DNA from: an uncultured Bacteroidales bacterium | GTDB lineage: Bacteria; Bacteroidota; Bacteroidia; Bacteroidales; P3 | DNA length: 64,000 nucleotides | Direction of reading: 5' to 3' | NCBI GenBank assembly: GCA_900317125.1 | Contig: ONFR01000007.1 | Coordinates: 25,843 to 89,842 of the forward strand | Shown: piece after piece, positions 41,970 to 49,829 of the stretch | Layout of the letters: every line of letters starts with the position of its first letter | How positions within the stretch are numbered: the stretch's first letter is position 1 | Notes under the pieces: model-generated | What the model was told of the DNA's origin: nothing | Database searches by the model: none | The model's input: only the letters and a program-made list of their open reading frames with translations | Made by a program: the position numbers and the translations under genes

Positions 41970-42857
41970 ATGGCAAATTTAAAAGAAGTCAGAACCCGTA
42001 TCGCCTCGGTCAGCTCCACGCAGCAAATCACTTCTGCCATGAAGATGGTTTCTGCGGCGAAGTTCCGCCGTGCGCAGAATGCCATAGTGGGCATGCGGCC
42101 CTATGCCAACCAGCTCGGCCAGATTGCCGCGGATATCGATACAGGTGACGGCATACAGACCCCCTACCACGAAGTGCGTAAGCTCGAGAATGTGCTGCTG
42201 GTGGTGGTGACTTCCAACAAGGGGTTGTGCGGTGCATTCAATAGCAATGTCATCAAGCAAGCCCAGGCAAGGATCGACCACTATCGTTCGATTGCCACGT
42301 CCGAGCAGCCAGCCCGTTTGGCCATGATTACTATTGGCAAGCGTTGCAGCGATTTCTTCGGCAAGCGTTTCGACAATGTGGTGGGCTCTTATGACGAGTT
42401 GCTCGACGGAGTGTCGTTTGATGCTGTCGCCACGCTTTCCGACAATATCATGCAGCAGTTCTGCGACAAGAAGTACGACCGTGTAGAGCTTGTTTATAAT
42501 CAGTTCAAGAACTCGCTGGTGCAAATTCTCAGCACTGAGCAGTTCCTGCCCATCCAGCCAGATGCAGCCGTCAAGAAAGGGAATCAGGCCATGGCCAACG
42601 ATTATATCTACGAGCCTTCGAAGGAGGAGATTCTCCGCGAAATGATACCGCTCACACTTAGGTCTCATTTCTATCGTGTCATACTCGATTCACTGGCTTC
42701 CGAGCATGGAGCACGCATGAATGCCATGCAGAAAGCCACCGACAACGCCACCGAACTCCTCAAGGAATTGCGCCTCAGCTACAACAAGGCCCGTCAGGCA
42801 GCAATCACCAACGAGATTATCGAGATTGTCAGCGGCTCCGAAGCACTGAAAGGTTAA
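41970..42857 (+). CDS. atpG: ATP synthase F1 subunit gamma
   Basis: 295 residues. The N-terminal helix, IASVSSTQQITSAMKMVSA, and the C-terminal helix, RMNAMQKATDNATELLKEL, form the rotating shaft. The middle carries VTSNKGLCGAFNSNV, the gamma signature. It starts six bases after atpA and is the last gene of the cluster; two hairpins follow. Confidence 0.97.
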   Translation: MANLKEVRTRIASVSSTQQITSAMKMVSAAKFRRAQNAIVGMRPYANQLGQIAADIDTGDGIQTPYHEVRKLENVLLVVVTSNKGLCGAFNSNVIKQAQARIDHYRSIATSEQPARLAMITIGKRCSDFFGKRFDNVVGSYDELLDGVSFDAVATLSDNIMQQFCDKKYDRVELVYNQFKNSLVQILSTEQFLPIQPDAAVKKGNQAMANDYIYEPSKEEILREMIPLTLRSHFYRVILDSLASEHGARMNAMQKATDNATELLKELRLSYNKARQAAITNEIIEIVSGSEALKG

Positions 42858-42885
42858 ACCATGCATACAGTGTGCATCTTTTTCT

Positions 42886-42922
42886 GGCGCATGAGGACAA
42901 TAATCCCCATGCGCCTTTTATT
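42886..42922 (+). terminator. Rho-independent terminator of the atp cluster
   Basis: GGCGCATG pairs with CATGCGCC, followed by TTTTATTTG. Just upstream, ATGCA/TGCAT with a CTTTTT tail (42861-42882) may be a first, weaker terminator. Confidence 0.88.
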
Positions 42923-42948
42923 TGTATAACCAATCAAAACACTCACTT

Positions 42949-44244
42949 ATGGAAAAGAAACAAAACTACACCATTCCCATTATTGTGATGATCCTGCTAT
43001 TCGGCATGATCTCTTTTGTCACCAACCTCGCCTCCCCTATGGGCGACATTCTTAAGAACCAGTTTACCATCCCCAACTGGCAGGGTACGTTGGGCGTTTT
43101 CGCCAATTTCATTGCCTATGCTATCATGGGTATCCCTGCCGGCAACCTCTTGCAGAAACGAGGTTATAAAACCACTGCTCTCATTGCTGTGGCTGTCGGT
43201 TTTGTGGGTGTGGCCATCCAGTTGTGCTCAGGACTTGTAGGCAGTTTTGCTGTGTATCTCATCGGTGCTTTTGTCGCCGGCTTCAGCATGTGCCTTCTCA
43301 ACACCGTGGTTAACCCCATGCTCAACCGTCTGGGTGGCGGTGGCAACAAAGGCAACCAGCTCATCCAGTTCGGCGGTACGTTCAACTCTCTTTGCGGCAC
43401 CGCTGTTATCGTCATCACCGGTCTGCTTATCCCGAACATTGTGGATGCTAAAATTAGCGACACGTTCCCGCTCATGTACACGGCCTTGGCCATTTTCGCC
43501 GTGGCTTTTGTGGTCATCATGCTCACCAAGATACCCGAGACCGAGGGCGTGAAAAAAACGACCTCATCCGATGTGCCCCTCAAGGGAATCTTCCAGTTCC
43601 GTCATTTTGTCCTCGGTGCCATTGCCATCTTTATTTATGTCGGTGTCGAAGTGGGTGTTCCCAATGTGCTGAATAAATGGCTGCAGAATCCCGAGATGCA
43701 TTTCTTTGCCGAAGACGTTAGCGCCGAGGCTGTTGCAGGTTCCGTGACAGCATTCTACTGGCTGCTTATGCTGGTGGGACGACTGGTCGGCGGTCTCGTA
43801 GGCAGCAAGGTCTCTGCCCGCAAGATGATTGCCGTGGTGGCTTCTGCTGCTGTCGCGTTGGTGGTTCTTGCCATCTTCATCCCTGCCACATCCATGGTCA
43901 GTTTCCCCGGATTCAACGGCGCCCGTGGTTTCGGCATGAACCTTATCCCCCTCAGTGCGGCATTGCTCGTATGTGTGGGACTTTGTACCTCGGTAATGTG
44001 GGGTGGCATCTTCAACCTTGCTGTTGAAGGGCTTGGCAAATATACCGAGCGTGCTTCCGGCCTCTTCATGGCGCTGGTGTGCGGCGGTGGTATCCTGCCG
44101 TTGCTCATGAATGCCGTCGTCGACATATTCGGACCTTCCGGCTATCAACCCAGCTACTGGATTGCCGTTGCCGGATTCGCCTACATCCTGTTCTATGCTC
44201 TTTGGGGCAGCAGGAATGTCAATAAGGACATCCCCACCGAATAA
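42949..44244 (+). CDS. MFS transporter, FucP/glucose-galactose-like
   Basis: 431 residues from the ATG at 42949, the TTG at 42922 being inside the terminator region. Twelve membrane helices are visible. The N-terminal repeat has NQFTIPNWQG, YAIMGIPAGNLLQKRGYKTT and a conserved Arg-Gly-Tyr-Lys loop, as in the fucose/glucose/galactose porters of Bacteroidetes. These import sugars with protons. It is a single-gene unit behind a terminator; no sugar genes adjoin it. Confidence 0.87.
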   Translation: MEKKQNYTIPIIVMILLFGMISFVTNLASPMGDILKNQFTIPNWQGTLGVFANFIAYAIMGIPAGNLLQKRGYKTTALIAVAVGFVGVAIQLCSGLVGSFAVYLIGAFVAGFSMCLLNTVVNPMLNRLGGGGNKGNQLIQFGGTFNSLCGTAVIVITGLLIPNIVDAKISDTFPLMYTALAIFAVAFVVIMLTKIPETEGVKKTTSSDVPLKGIFQFRHFVLGAIAIFIYVGVEVGVPNVLNKWLQNPEMHFFAEDVSAEAVAGSVTAFYWLLMLVGRLVGGLVGSKVSARKMIAVVASAAVALVVLAIFIPATSMVSFPGFNGARGFGMNLIPLSAALLVCVGLCTSVMWGGIFNLAVEGLGKYTERASGLFMALVCGGGILPLLMNAVVDIFGPSGYQPSYWIAVAGFAYILFYALWGSRNVNKDIPTE

Positions 44245-44266
44245 CTTCCGGCTATTGCCCGTCGAA

Positions 44267-44788
44267 CTAAAGCCTCTGATTGTTGTTGGAACCTTTCCTG
44301 CGCAGCGTCGGAGGCTTATGTTCGTTATATGAATTGCGCAACTCGCGATTTTGGCGGTGAAACTCCTCGCGGCTGGCCCATTCCTCGTCGCTCACCTTCA
44401 AGGCCTTCTCAATAATCTCTCGGTATGATAGTTTGGGCCTCCGTTTCATGTAGTGGTGCTCGTGGCGTTTCATGGCGCTGGGATACAGTTCCCAAAGCCG
44501 CATGTATTCGGGGCTCTGCAGCCGGGCTTGGTGCATCTTCTCCTCGCGCAGCTCTTTAAAGAGCTTCTTCCACAGGTCCACATATTTTGATGCAAAGAAT
44601 ATCCAGATTATTGTGCCAATGGCCCAAACAAGTCCTGAAACCACGATGATAATCTTGATGGTTTGTGTCTGGAACATGTGCTGCACTATATATATCGGAA
44701 TAGCACCCAGAATTCCGATGATAATAAAAGACGCTGTAAGCCATGCCAATTTGATAGGCGTTCGGTTCAAGAATTTGATGATGTCCAT
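44267..44788 (-). CDS. Two-helix membrane protein of unknown function
   Basis: 173 residues: membrane helices at about 14-37 and 45-65, then a long basic cytoplasmic tail (KLSYREIIEKALKVSDEEW). The gene is convergent with the MFS gene, with 22 bases between the stops. No family recognised. Confidence 0.7.
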   Translation of the reverse strand: MDIIKFLNRTPIKLAWLTASFIIIGILGAIPIYIVQHMFQTQTIKIIIVVSGLVWAIGTIIWIFFASKYVDLWKKLFKELREEKMHQARLQSPEYMRLWELYPSAMKRHEHHYMKRRPKLSYREIIEKALKVSDEEWASREEFHRQNRELRNSYNEHKPPTLRRKGSNNNQRL

Positions 44789-44997
44789 TGTTAGTTATTA
44801 TTTGATGTTTCTTTTCAAACGTTGCTATACAAACGTGATTCTTTTCCGCATATTGTGTAGGCATCAACGTTTTTTCCTATGAGGATACAGTAGGGGCCGC
44901 GACCCACTTGCTGGATAATGGTAGTATTCACGGCATTCCTTCTCGGCAGAGAGCCAATAAAAATACATCCAATTATTTGTAATTCAAAAAAAAACCG

Positions 44998-45005
44998 TAT
45001 CTTTG
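44998..45005 (+). promoter_or_regulatory. Promoter of rpsA
   Basis: -7 box TATCTTTG with TTTG at 44976-44979, 18 bases upstream, close to the -33 TTTG element. This is the most complete promoter in the window. Confidence 0.8.
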
Positions 45006-45017
45006 CTTCTCACAACC

Positions 45018-45051
45018 GAGGGTGCGTATTCCTGCCAATACGATAGCCCTC
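45018..45051 (+). promoter_or_regulatory. Structured leader hairpin of rpsA mRNA
   Basis: The mRNA leader runs about 105 bases from the promoter to the ATG at 45113. GAGGG pairs with CCCTC and, inside it, CGTATT pairs with AATACG around a CCTGCC loop. A second small hairpin (GACC/GGTC) follows near 45077. In many bacteria S1 represses its own mRNA, so this is a candidate autoregulatory leader. The stretch 44789-44990 in front of the promoter has no feature. Confidence 0.6.
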
Positions 45052-45112
45052 AGTGTGTTACCTTATGTTTCACCCGACCGGCAGGGGTCACAAATTACAA
45101 AAAAACGCACAC

Positions 45113-46912
45113 ATGGATTATAAAAATGTGCAGCCGATAGCAGATTTTGACTGGAGTGCTATCGATAAAAAAGAAGAAGTCAACAACGAACAGGTCAAAC
45201 AAATGACCGAACAGTACGAGCAGACCTTCAAATCCTTCACCGAGCAGGAGGTAATCGAGGGTACTATCGTCAGCATCAGCGACCGTGAGGCCGTTGTCAA
45301 CATCGGATTCAAGAGCGACGGTGTCATCCCCGCTTCCGAACTGCGTTACAATCCCGATTTCAAAGTCGGTGACAAGATTGAGGTCTATGTCGAGAGTCAG
45401 GAAGACTCCAACGGTCAGCTGCTTCTCTCCCACAAGAAAGCCCGCATCCTCAAGAGCTGGGAGCGTGTCAACCAGGCCTACGAGAATCAGGAAATCATCA
45501 CCGGTTACGTCAAGAGCCGTACCAAAGGCGGTCTCATCGTCACCGTTTTCGACAACATCGAAGCCTTCCTCCCCGGTTCGCAAATCGATGTCAAGCCCAT
45601 CCGCGACTACGATGTCTTCGTTGACAAGACCATGGAATTCAAAGTTGTCAAGATCAACCACGAATATAAGAATGTCGTTGTCTCCCACAAAGCCCTTATC
45701 GAGGACGAGATCGAAGCCCAGAAGGCCGAAATCATCAGCCATCTCGAAAAAGGCCAGGTGCTCGAAGGCACTGTCAAGAACATCACTCCCTACGGTGTCT
45801 TCATCGACCTGGGTGGTGTCGACGGTCTTATCCACATCACCGACCTCAGCTGGGGCCGTGTTTCCGATCCTAAGGACATTGTCGAGCTCGACCAGAAAAT
45901 CAACGTCGTTATCCTCGACTTTGACGAGGCCAAGCATCGCATTGCCCTCGGTCTCAAGCAGCTTACTCCTCATCCTTGGGATGCCCTTGATCCCAACCTC
46001 AAGGAGGGTGACCATGTCCACGGTAAAGTGGTCGTCATTGCCGACTACGGTGCTTTCGTCGAGGTTGTCCCCGGTGTCGAAGGCCTTATCCACGTCAGCG
46101 AGATGAGCTGGAGCCAGCACCTCCGCAGCGCTCAGGACTTCCTCAAAGTTGGTCAGGAGGTCGAAGCTGTTGTCCTCACCCTCGACCGCGAGCAGCGCAA
46201 GATGAGCCTCGGTCTCAAGCAGCTCATGCCCGATCCTTGGCTGACCATCACCGAGAAATATCCTGTCGGCAGCAAGCACACCGCCGTTGTCCGCAACTTC
46301 ACCAACTTCGGCATCTTTGTCGAGCTTGAGGAAGGTGTTGACGGTCTTATCCACATCAGCGACCTCAGCTGGAGCAAGAAGATCAAGCACCCCGCCGAGT
46401 TCACCAAGATTGGCGACAGCATCGAGGTCGTCGTCCTCGAAGTCGATGCCGAAAACCGTCGTCTCAGCCTCGGTCACAAGCAGCTCGAAGAGAATCCATG
46501 GGATGTTTACGAGTCCCTCTTTGGTGTAGGCACTGTCCATCAGGGCACCATCACCAACCTCAACGACAAGGGCGCTACCGTTGCTCTGCCTTACGGCGTT
46601 GAAGGTTTCGCTCCCATGCGTCATCTTGAAAAGGAAGACAAATCCAAAGCTCGTCAGGGTGAAACCCTCGACTTCAAAGTCATCGAATTCTCCAAGGAGA
46701 ACAAGAAAATCATCGTCTCTCACACCCGCGTCTTCCAGGACAACATCGAGACCGAGCGTCAGAAGAGTGAGAACGAGGAGGCAAAGAAAGAGCGTGCCAC
46801 CAAGAAGACCGTTAAGAAAATCAACGAGACTCTTGAGAAGACCACTCTTGGCGACCTCAGCGTACTTGCCAGCCTGAAAGAGGAAATCGAGAAAGAGCAG
46901 AAAGGCGAATAA
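45113..46912 (+). CDS. rpsA: 30S ribosomal protein S1
   Basis: 599 residues from the ATG at 45113; the ATG at 45053 falls inside the leader hairpin and would add 20 unrelated residues. Six S1 (OB-fold) repeats can be followed, beginning near GTIVSISDREAVVNIG, ITGYVKSRTKGGLIV, LEGTVKNITPYGVFI, VHGKVVVIADYGAFV, HTAVVRNFTNFGIFV and HQGTITNLNDKGATV. Repeats 3-5 are the most regular, with GLIHI(T/S)DLSW. The protein binds mRNA and brings it to the 30S subunit, which matters where Shine-Dalgarno sequences are rare, as in Bacteroidetes. A basic and acidic tail ends the protein. A terminator follows. Confidence 0.97.
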   Translation: MDYKNVQPIADFDWSAIDKKEEVNNEQVKQMTEQYEQTFKSFTEQEVIEGTIVSISDREAVVNIGFKSDGVIPASELRYNPDFKVGDKIEVYVESQEDSNGQLLLSHKKARILKSWERVNQAYENQEIITGYVKSRTKGGLIVTVFDNIEAFLPGSQIDVKPIRDYDVFVDKTMEFKVVKINHEYKNVVVSHKALIEDEIEAQKAEIISHLEKGQVLEGTVKNITPYGVFIDLGGVDGLIHITDLSWGRVSDPKDIVELDQKINVVILDFDEAKHRIALGLKQLTPHPWDALDPNLKEGDHVHGKVVVIADYGAFVEVVPGVEGLIHVSEMSWSQHLRSAQDFLKVGQEVEAVVLTLDREQRKMSLGLKQLMPDPWLTITEKYPVGSKHTAVVRNFTNFGIFVELEEGVDGLIHISDLSWSKKIKHPAEFTKIGDSIEVVVLEVDAENRRLSLGHKQLEENPWDVYESLFGVGTVHQGTITNLNDKGATVALPYGVEGFAPMRHLEKEDKSKARQGETLDFKVIEFSKENKKIIVSHTRVFQDNIETERQKSENEEAKKERATKKTVKKINETLEKTTLGDLSVLASLKEEIEKEQKGE

Positions 46913-46948
46913 GGATTTTTCTTAAGCACAATTAAGGCTCTATTTATA

Positions 46949-46980
46949 GGCCGGGATTTGAAAAAGTCCCGGCCTAATTG
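46949..46980 (+). terminator. Rho-independent terminator of rpsA
   Basis: GGCCGGGA pairs with TCCCGGCC around a ten-base loop, followed by TAATTGTTT. Confidence 0.88.
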
Positions 46981-47268
46981 TTTCCCATTATCCCAAATCG
47001 GTCATATGGGTTTATGGCAGATTGGTATTTGTTTCGAGCCGATAGCCTTAATGTCAGAACTATATAGAGCCCACCACAAGTACCCCAGCACAGTTGGTTT
47101 GACTGCACACGGCAACACTAATCCGTTTGACAAGCCACATGCTGATAAACCCAAATCGGTCGCCGGAATATACCTATTCGAAATCTCCTGCGGAGAATAT
47201 ATCTGTATAACAACGTGATATGCTATTAAACGAAAGCCCCTACGGGGCAGGGCGATTCCCCATGCATA

Positions 47269-47326
47269 GCACGATTCGGCAGGTACTCCGGTGTTTTCGG
47301 TTTCCTAATCACCGATTTGGGTTAAC
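47269..47326. repeat. 58-bp direct repeat, copy 1
   Basis: Starts GCACGATTCGGCAGG and ends ACCGATTTGGGTTAAC; the core GTTTTCGGTTTCCTAATC is nearly the same in copy 2, at 47533-47591. Confidence 0.75.
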
Positions 47327-47393
47327 CCCACTTGGGACGTTCAATCTCGGCTCGATGTTGCCTGCTTCTCGCCTTGTTTTCCGTTATCCTGTC

Positions 47394-47438
47394 GAGTAAC
47401 GATGCTATAACGATACTATAACGATGCAGGATTGAACG
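47394..47438. repeat. Dispersed intergenic element, partial copy C
   Basis: GAGTAACGATGCTATAACG, ATACTATAACGATGC and AGGATTGAACGG. It matches only the centre of copies A and B and has an extra TATAACGAT unit. Confidence 0.55.
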
Positions 47439-47532
47439 GCCCCTCTCCGTAGCGAGGGGGAATCGTTGCCGCTCCACGGCGCTGGGCGGGTAGGCAGAAC
47501 AAGGATATGGGGTAGGGCTAATCTCCTGCGTT

Positions 47533-47591
47533 GCACAATTCGGCAATTACTACGGAGTTTTCGGTTTCCTAATGACCGATTTGGTTTTAAC
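47533..47591. repeat. 58-bp direct repeat, copy 2
   Basis: GCACAATTCGGCAATTAC ... GTTTTCGGTTTCCTAATG ... ACCGATTTGGTTTTAAC, about 200 bases after copy 1. Confidence 0.75.
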
Positions 47592-47752
47592 GTATATAAT
47601 AGGTATTTGATAGATGTGTGGCGAAGGAAGAACCAATAAAGGGGTAGGGATTGATGAGTATGGAACGGCTATGGGTCGGGTGGTGTTGGGGTGTCGGTTT
47701 GTGGTGTGAGGGTAATTGAGCATGGGTGGAGTCGGGTGAGGAATAAAAAAAG

Positions 47753-47772
47753 AAGGCGCCCTAAGGCACCTT
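47753..47772 (-). terminator. Terminator of the fimbrillin-like lipoprotein gene
   Basis: AAGGCGCC and GGCACCTT pair with one G-U on the minus strand around CTAA, with an A7 run on the left that becomes a T-run. Its stem resembles the one at 17350-17378. Confidence 0.85.
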
Positions 47773-47795
47773 CCTTTTTAGTGTGTTTGTTTGAC

Positions 47796-49304
47796 TTATT
47801 GAACGTCTTTGACCAAACGGATAGGCAACTTGTTATTAATGGACCAATAATTATTATTGCCTGCCACGAATGTGGCTGAGGTTGCATTGAATTTTGTGTA
47901 ATAAGCTTGGTAGTTCCCGCTGGTGTTTTTTGGAGAGCTGCTCCAATAGTAGCCATAAGAGGTTTCGGACACAGAAGAAGAGGTACTACTTTGGTAACCG
48001 GTGATGGGCAGGAACACGCATCCGCAAGCTTCCAATGTGCTCCACTCGTCGAGAGTGTAGTTTTGGCCGTTCCAGGCGGTGGTTGCAGCTTGGTTAAGTT
48101 TGGTGGGTTTTTTGCTATCGTCGAGAGGCCAGTCGAAACCATCGGGGAAAATAATCATGCCGCCGATATTGTTGACTTTGGCCAGAGCCCAACGCCAAGT
48201 GTCGGGGCGTCCCCCACTATAGGCCAAAAGGTAATGCCATTCGCTTTGGGTAAGAGTGCGCCACATGTTGGCAGTATTGCCGCCGTTGCTGATGGGGTTG
48301 GCACCGCGCTCGTTCATGGTTTGGGAAGTGCTGCCGTCGTGCCAGTTGAACAGATTGGTGTAGCCGGACTCGGTTTTGTTGTACTGTAAGTCAGCGAATT
48401 TGTAGGTGCTGCCGCTCTGGAGAAGGTTTCCTTTGGAGAAGGAGACTTTCTGGGTGCCGGAGACAGAGAATTCGCCAAGCAGGTCGCCGGGTTTGAAGTT
48501 GATGGCGGAAGTGGGGATGGTGAGGTAGTTGTATTCGCTGCGGTTAAAGGTCAGACCGGAGGTGGTGGTGCGGGTGAACATGTTGCCGTTCTGGTCGTAC
48601 ACTTTGATTTGGAAATAATCGTAGGTGTTGGCAGGGAGGTAGATGTAGAAATCGTGACCGTCGCTGATGCTGACAGGACCGTTGCTGAATGTCAGGGTGG
48701 TGACTTTTTTGTGGTTGTCCTGTCCGTTATCATTGTGGTAGGCAAGTGTGTTGGTGCTGCCGTCTATTTCAAAGTCGCCGTTGATGTATTGGTCGGTGAT
48801 AATCTGAATCTTGGAGACTTGGGCACCACTTTTCTGCATGGTGATCTTCAGTACGCTGCAGAGGTTTTTGAAGTGCAGGAAGGTGGAGCTGGTTTCGGGG
48901 GCATACATGGGGTAGCCGGTGAGTTCGCCGCTCACAGAGGCCTGAGTGGCGGGCAGGGTGATGATTCCGGTGTTGGTAGCGGGGGCTATAGCTGCGGGAT
49001 AGATGGCGGTGTAGGAGGGGTCGCCAGGGGCTGTTTCGTCAGCGGCCATTTGGAGTTTGGCGTTGGTGGTAGGAGTGCTTCCCGTGAGTATGACATTGTA
49101 AACGCTGCGGCCTGCGGAACCATAGATGGCCACTTGGTCGTTCTCTGACCAGTAGAGGTGACCTCCGGTGAACTGGGTCTTTTCGTTGTATTCCAATGAT
49201 GCGGTGAAGGTGGGAGCGTCGCCGTTGAACTCTTTTTTGCAGGATGTGAGGGCGGATGCGCCCAGAGTGACTAATGCAATGATATAAAGTGATATTCTTT
49301 TCAT
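47796..49304 (-). CDS. Lipoprotein with fimbrillin/Mfa-like N-terminal and FISUMP-like C-terminal domains
   Basis: 502 residues with a lipobox, LTSC, at residues 19-22. The N-terminal half (ASLEYNEKTQFTGGHLYWSE, VYNVILTG, YTAIYPA, YMYAPE-like blocks) resembles fimbrillin-family (Mfa/FimA-like) lipoproteins. The C-terminal half, KVSFSKGNLLQ ... WRTLTQSEWHYLLAYS ... WSTLEACGCVFLP ... YYWSSS ... LPIRLVKDVQ, is the Fibrobacter-major-paralogous-type domain. It probably sits on the cell surface in adhesion or glycan contact; this is inference. A 55-residue gene starts 204 bases upstream and ends 36 bases before it. A truncated relative lies at 17405. Confidence 0.82.
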   Translation of the reverse strand: MKRISLYIIALVTLGASALTSCKKEFNGDAPTFTASLEYNEKTQFTGGHLYWSENDQVAIYGSAGRSVYNVILTGSTPTTNAKLQMAADETAPGDPSYTAIYPAAIAPATNTGIITLPATQASVSGELTGYPMYAPETSSTFLHFKNLCSVLKITMQKSGAQVSKIQIITDQYINGDFEIDGSTNTLAYHNDNGQDNHKKVTTLTFSNGPVSISDGHDFYIYLPANTYDYFQIKVYDQNGNMFTRTTTSGLTFNRSEYNYLTIPTSAINFKPGDLLGEFSVSGTQKVSFSKGNLLQSGSTYKFADLQYNKTESGYTNLFNWHDGSTSQTMNERGANPISNGGNTANMWRTLTQSEWHYLLAYSGGRPDTWRWALAKVNNIGGMIIFPDGFDWPLDDSKKPTKLNQAATTAWNGQNYTLDEWSTLEACGCVFLPITGYQSSTSSSVSETSYGYYWSSSPKNTSGNYQAYYTKFNATSATFVAGNNNYWSINNKLPIRLVKDVQ

Positions 49305-49340
49305 GTTTGTATTGTCTTTTTGTGTGTTAATTGCCTTTTT

Positions 49341-49508
49341 TTATTGCCAACGAACCAATGCATTGGGGTCGTTGTCGTTGCCTGAGATGTCTTGTCCTTC
49401 GTCGATGTTTTCAAGGAGCTCGCCAGACATTTCGAAACCTTTTTCCACAATGAATGCCACAACCTTTACGGTCGGTTCTGTGTACTCTTGCTGTTTGATT
49501 TTTACCAT
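49341..49508 (-). CDS. 55-residue acidic protein, companion of the lipoprotein gene
   Basis: The ATG at 49508 gives MVKIKQQEYTEPTVKVVAF, then IVEKGFEMSGELLEN and a terminal, acidic, Asn/Asp-rich tail. The longer frame from 49589 begins with a basic stretch of no known type. Short proteins with a PTVKVVxFxVExGF-like beginning are common beside fimbrial or surface lipoprotein genes in Bacteroidales, and some resemble precursor peptides; the role is unknown. It is the first gene of the operon, behind a leader of about 190 bases. Confidence 0.65.
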   Translation of the reverse strand: MVKIKQQEYTEPTVKVVAFIVEKGFEMSGELLENIDEGQDISGNDNDPNALVRWQ

Positions 49509-49829
49509 TTTTTTTGCTTTTTTATTTATTAATAATGTATAATGTATTGATTTCCGATACCAATTGATCTTTTTCTGTTCTCTGGCCAATCAAAAGGAGT
49601 TTCGCCACTAGCCACGTATTGAGGTGTGGTTAAATAAAGTATTGGGGGAAAGTGTGTTATATAGATGTTTGATAGTGTGATGGGCCTCTTTTCAAAATGC
49701 AAAGATAGATATTTTTTTTGAATTAGATAGAAATATTTTTTCTATTTGGTTTTTGCTATCTGTTGCAGGTGGATGGAGTGCTGTATGCACGTTCATGGAA
49801 TGGCTATCGGCGCGGGGGTGACGACGTGC
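49509..49829. other. Long leader and promoter region of the small-protein/lipoprotein operon
   Basis: 321 bases without a gene. It holds the TATCTTTG box at 49700-49707 and a 5' UTR of about 190 bases running to 49508. The part from 49708 to 49829 shows nothing else recognised. Confidence 0.6.
49700..49707 (-). promoter_or_regulatory. -7 box TATCTTTG for the small-protein/lipoprotein operon
   Basis: Exact match on the minus strand with an A/T-rich upstream stretch; nearest downstream gene is the 55-residue one. Confidence 0.65.

Larger units (their letters stand above)
46985..47591. repeat. Repeat-dense non-coding stretch with inverted CCAAATCGGTCAT ends
   Basis: Word CCAAATCGGT occurs at about 46993 and 47151, and its complement ACCGATTTGG at 47311 and 47575. 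The outermost pair, CCAAATCGGTCAT and ATGACCGATTTGG, are 13-base inverted repeats about 590 bases apart. Inside are GCCCCTACGGGGC, copy C of the dispersed element (47394-47438), and a near-duplicate 58-base unit. No gene is supported. 47592-47745 has no feature. Confidence 0.7.

Noticed and set aside
46958..47218. An 86-codon frame after rpsA
   Set aside because: It starts with a TTG inside the loop of the rpsA terminator and runs through repeat words; no signal, motif or ribosome-binding site supports it.
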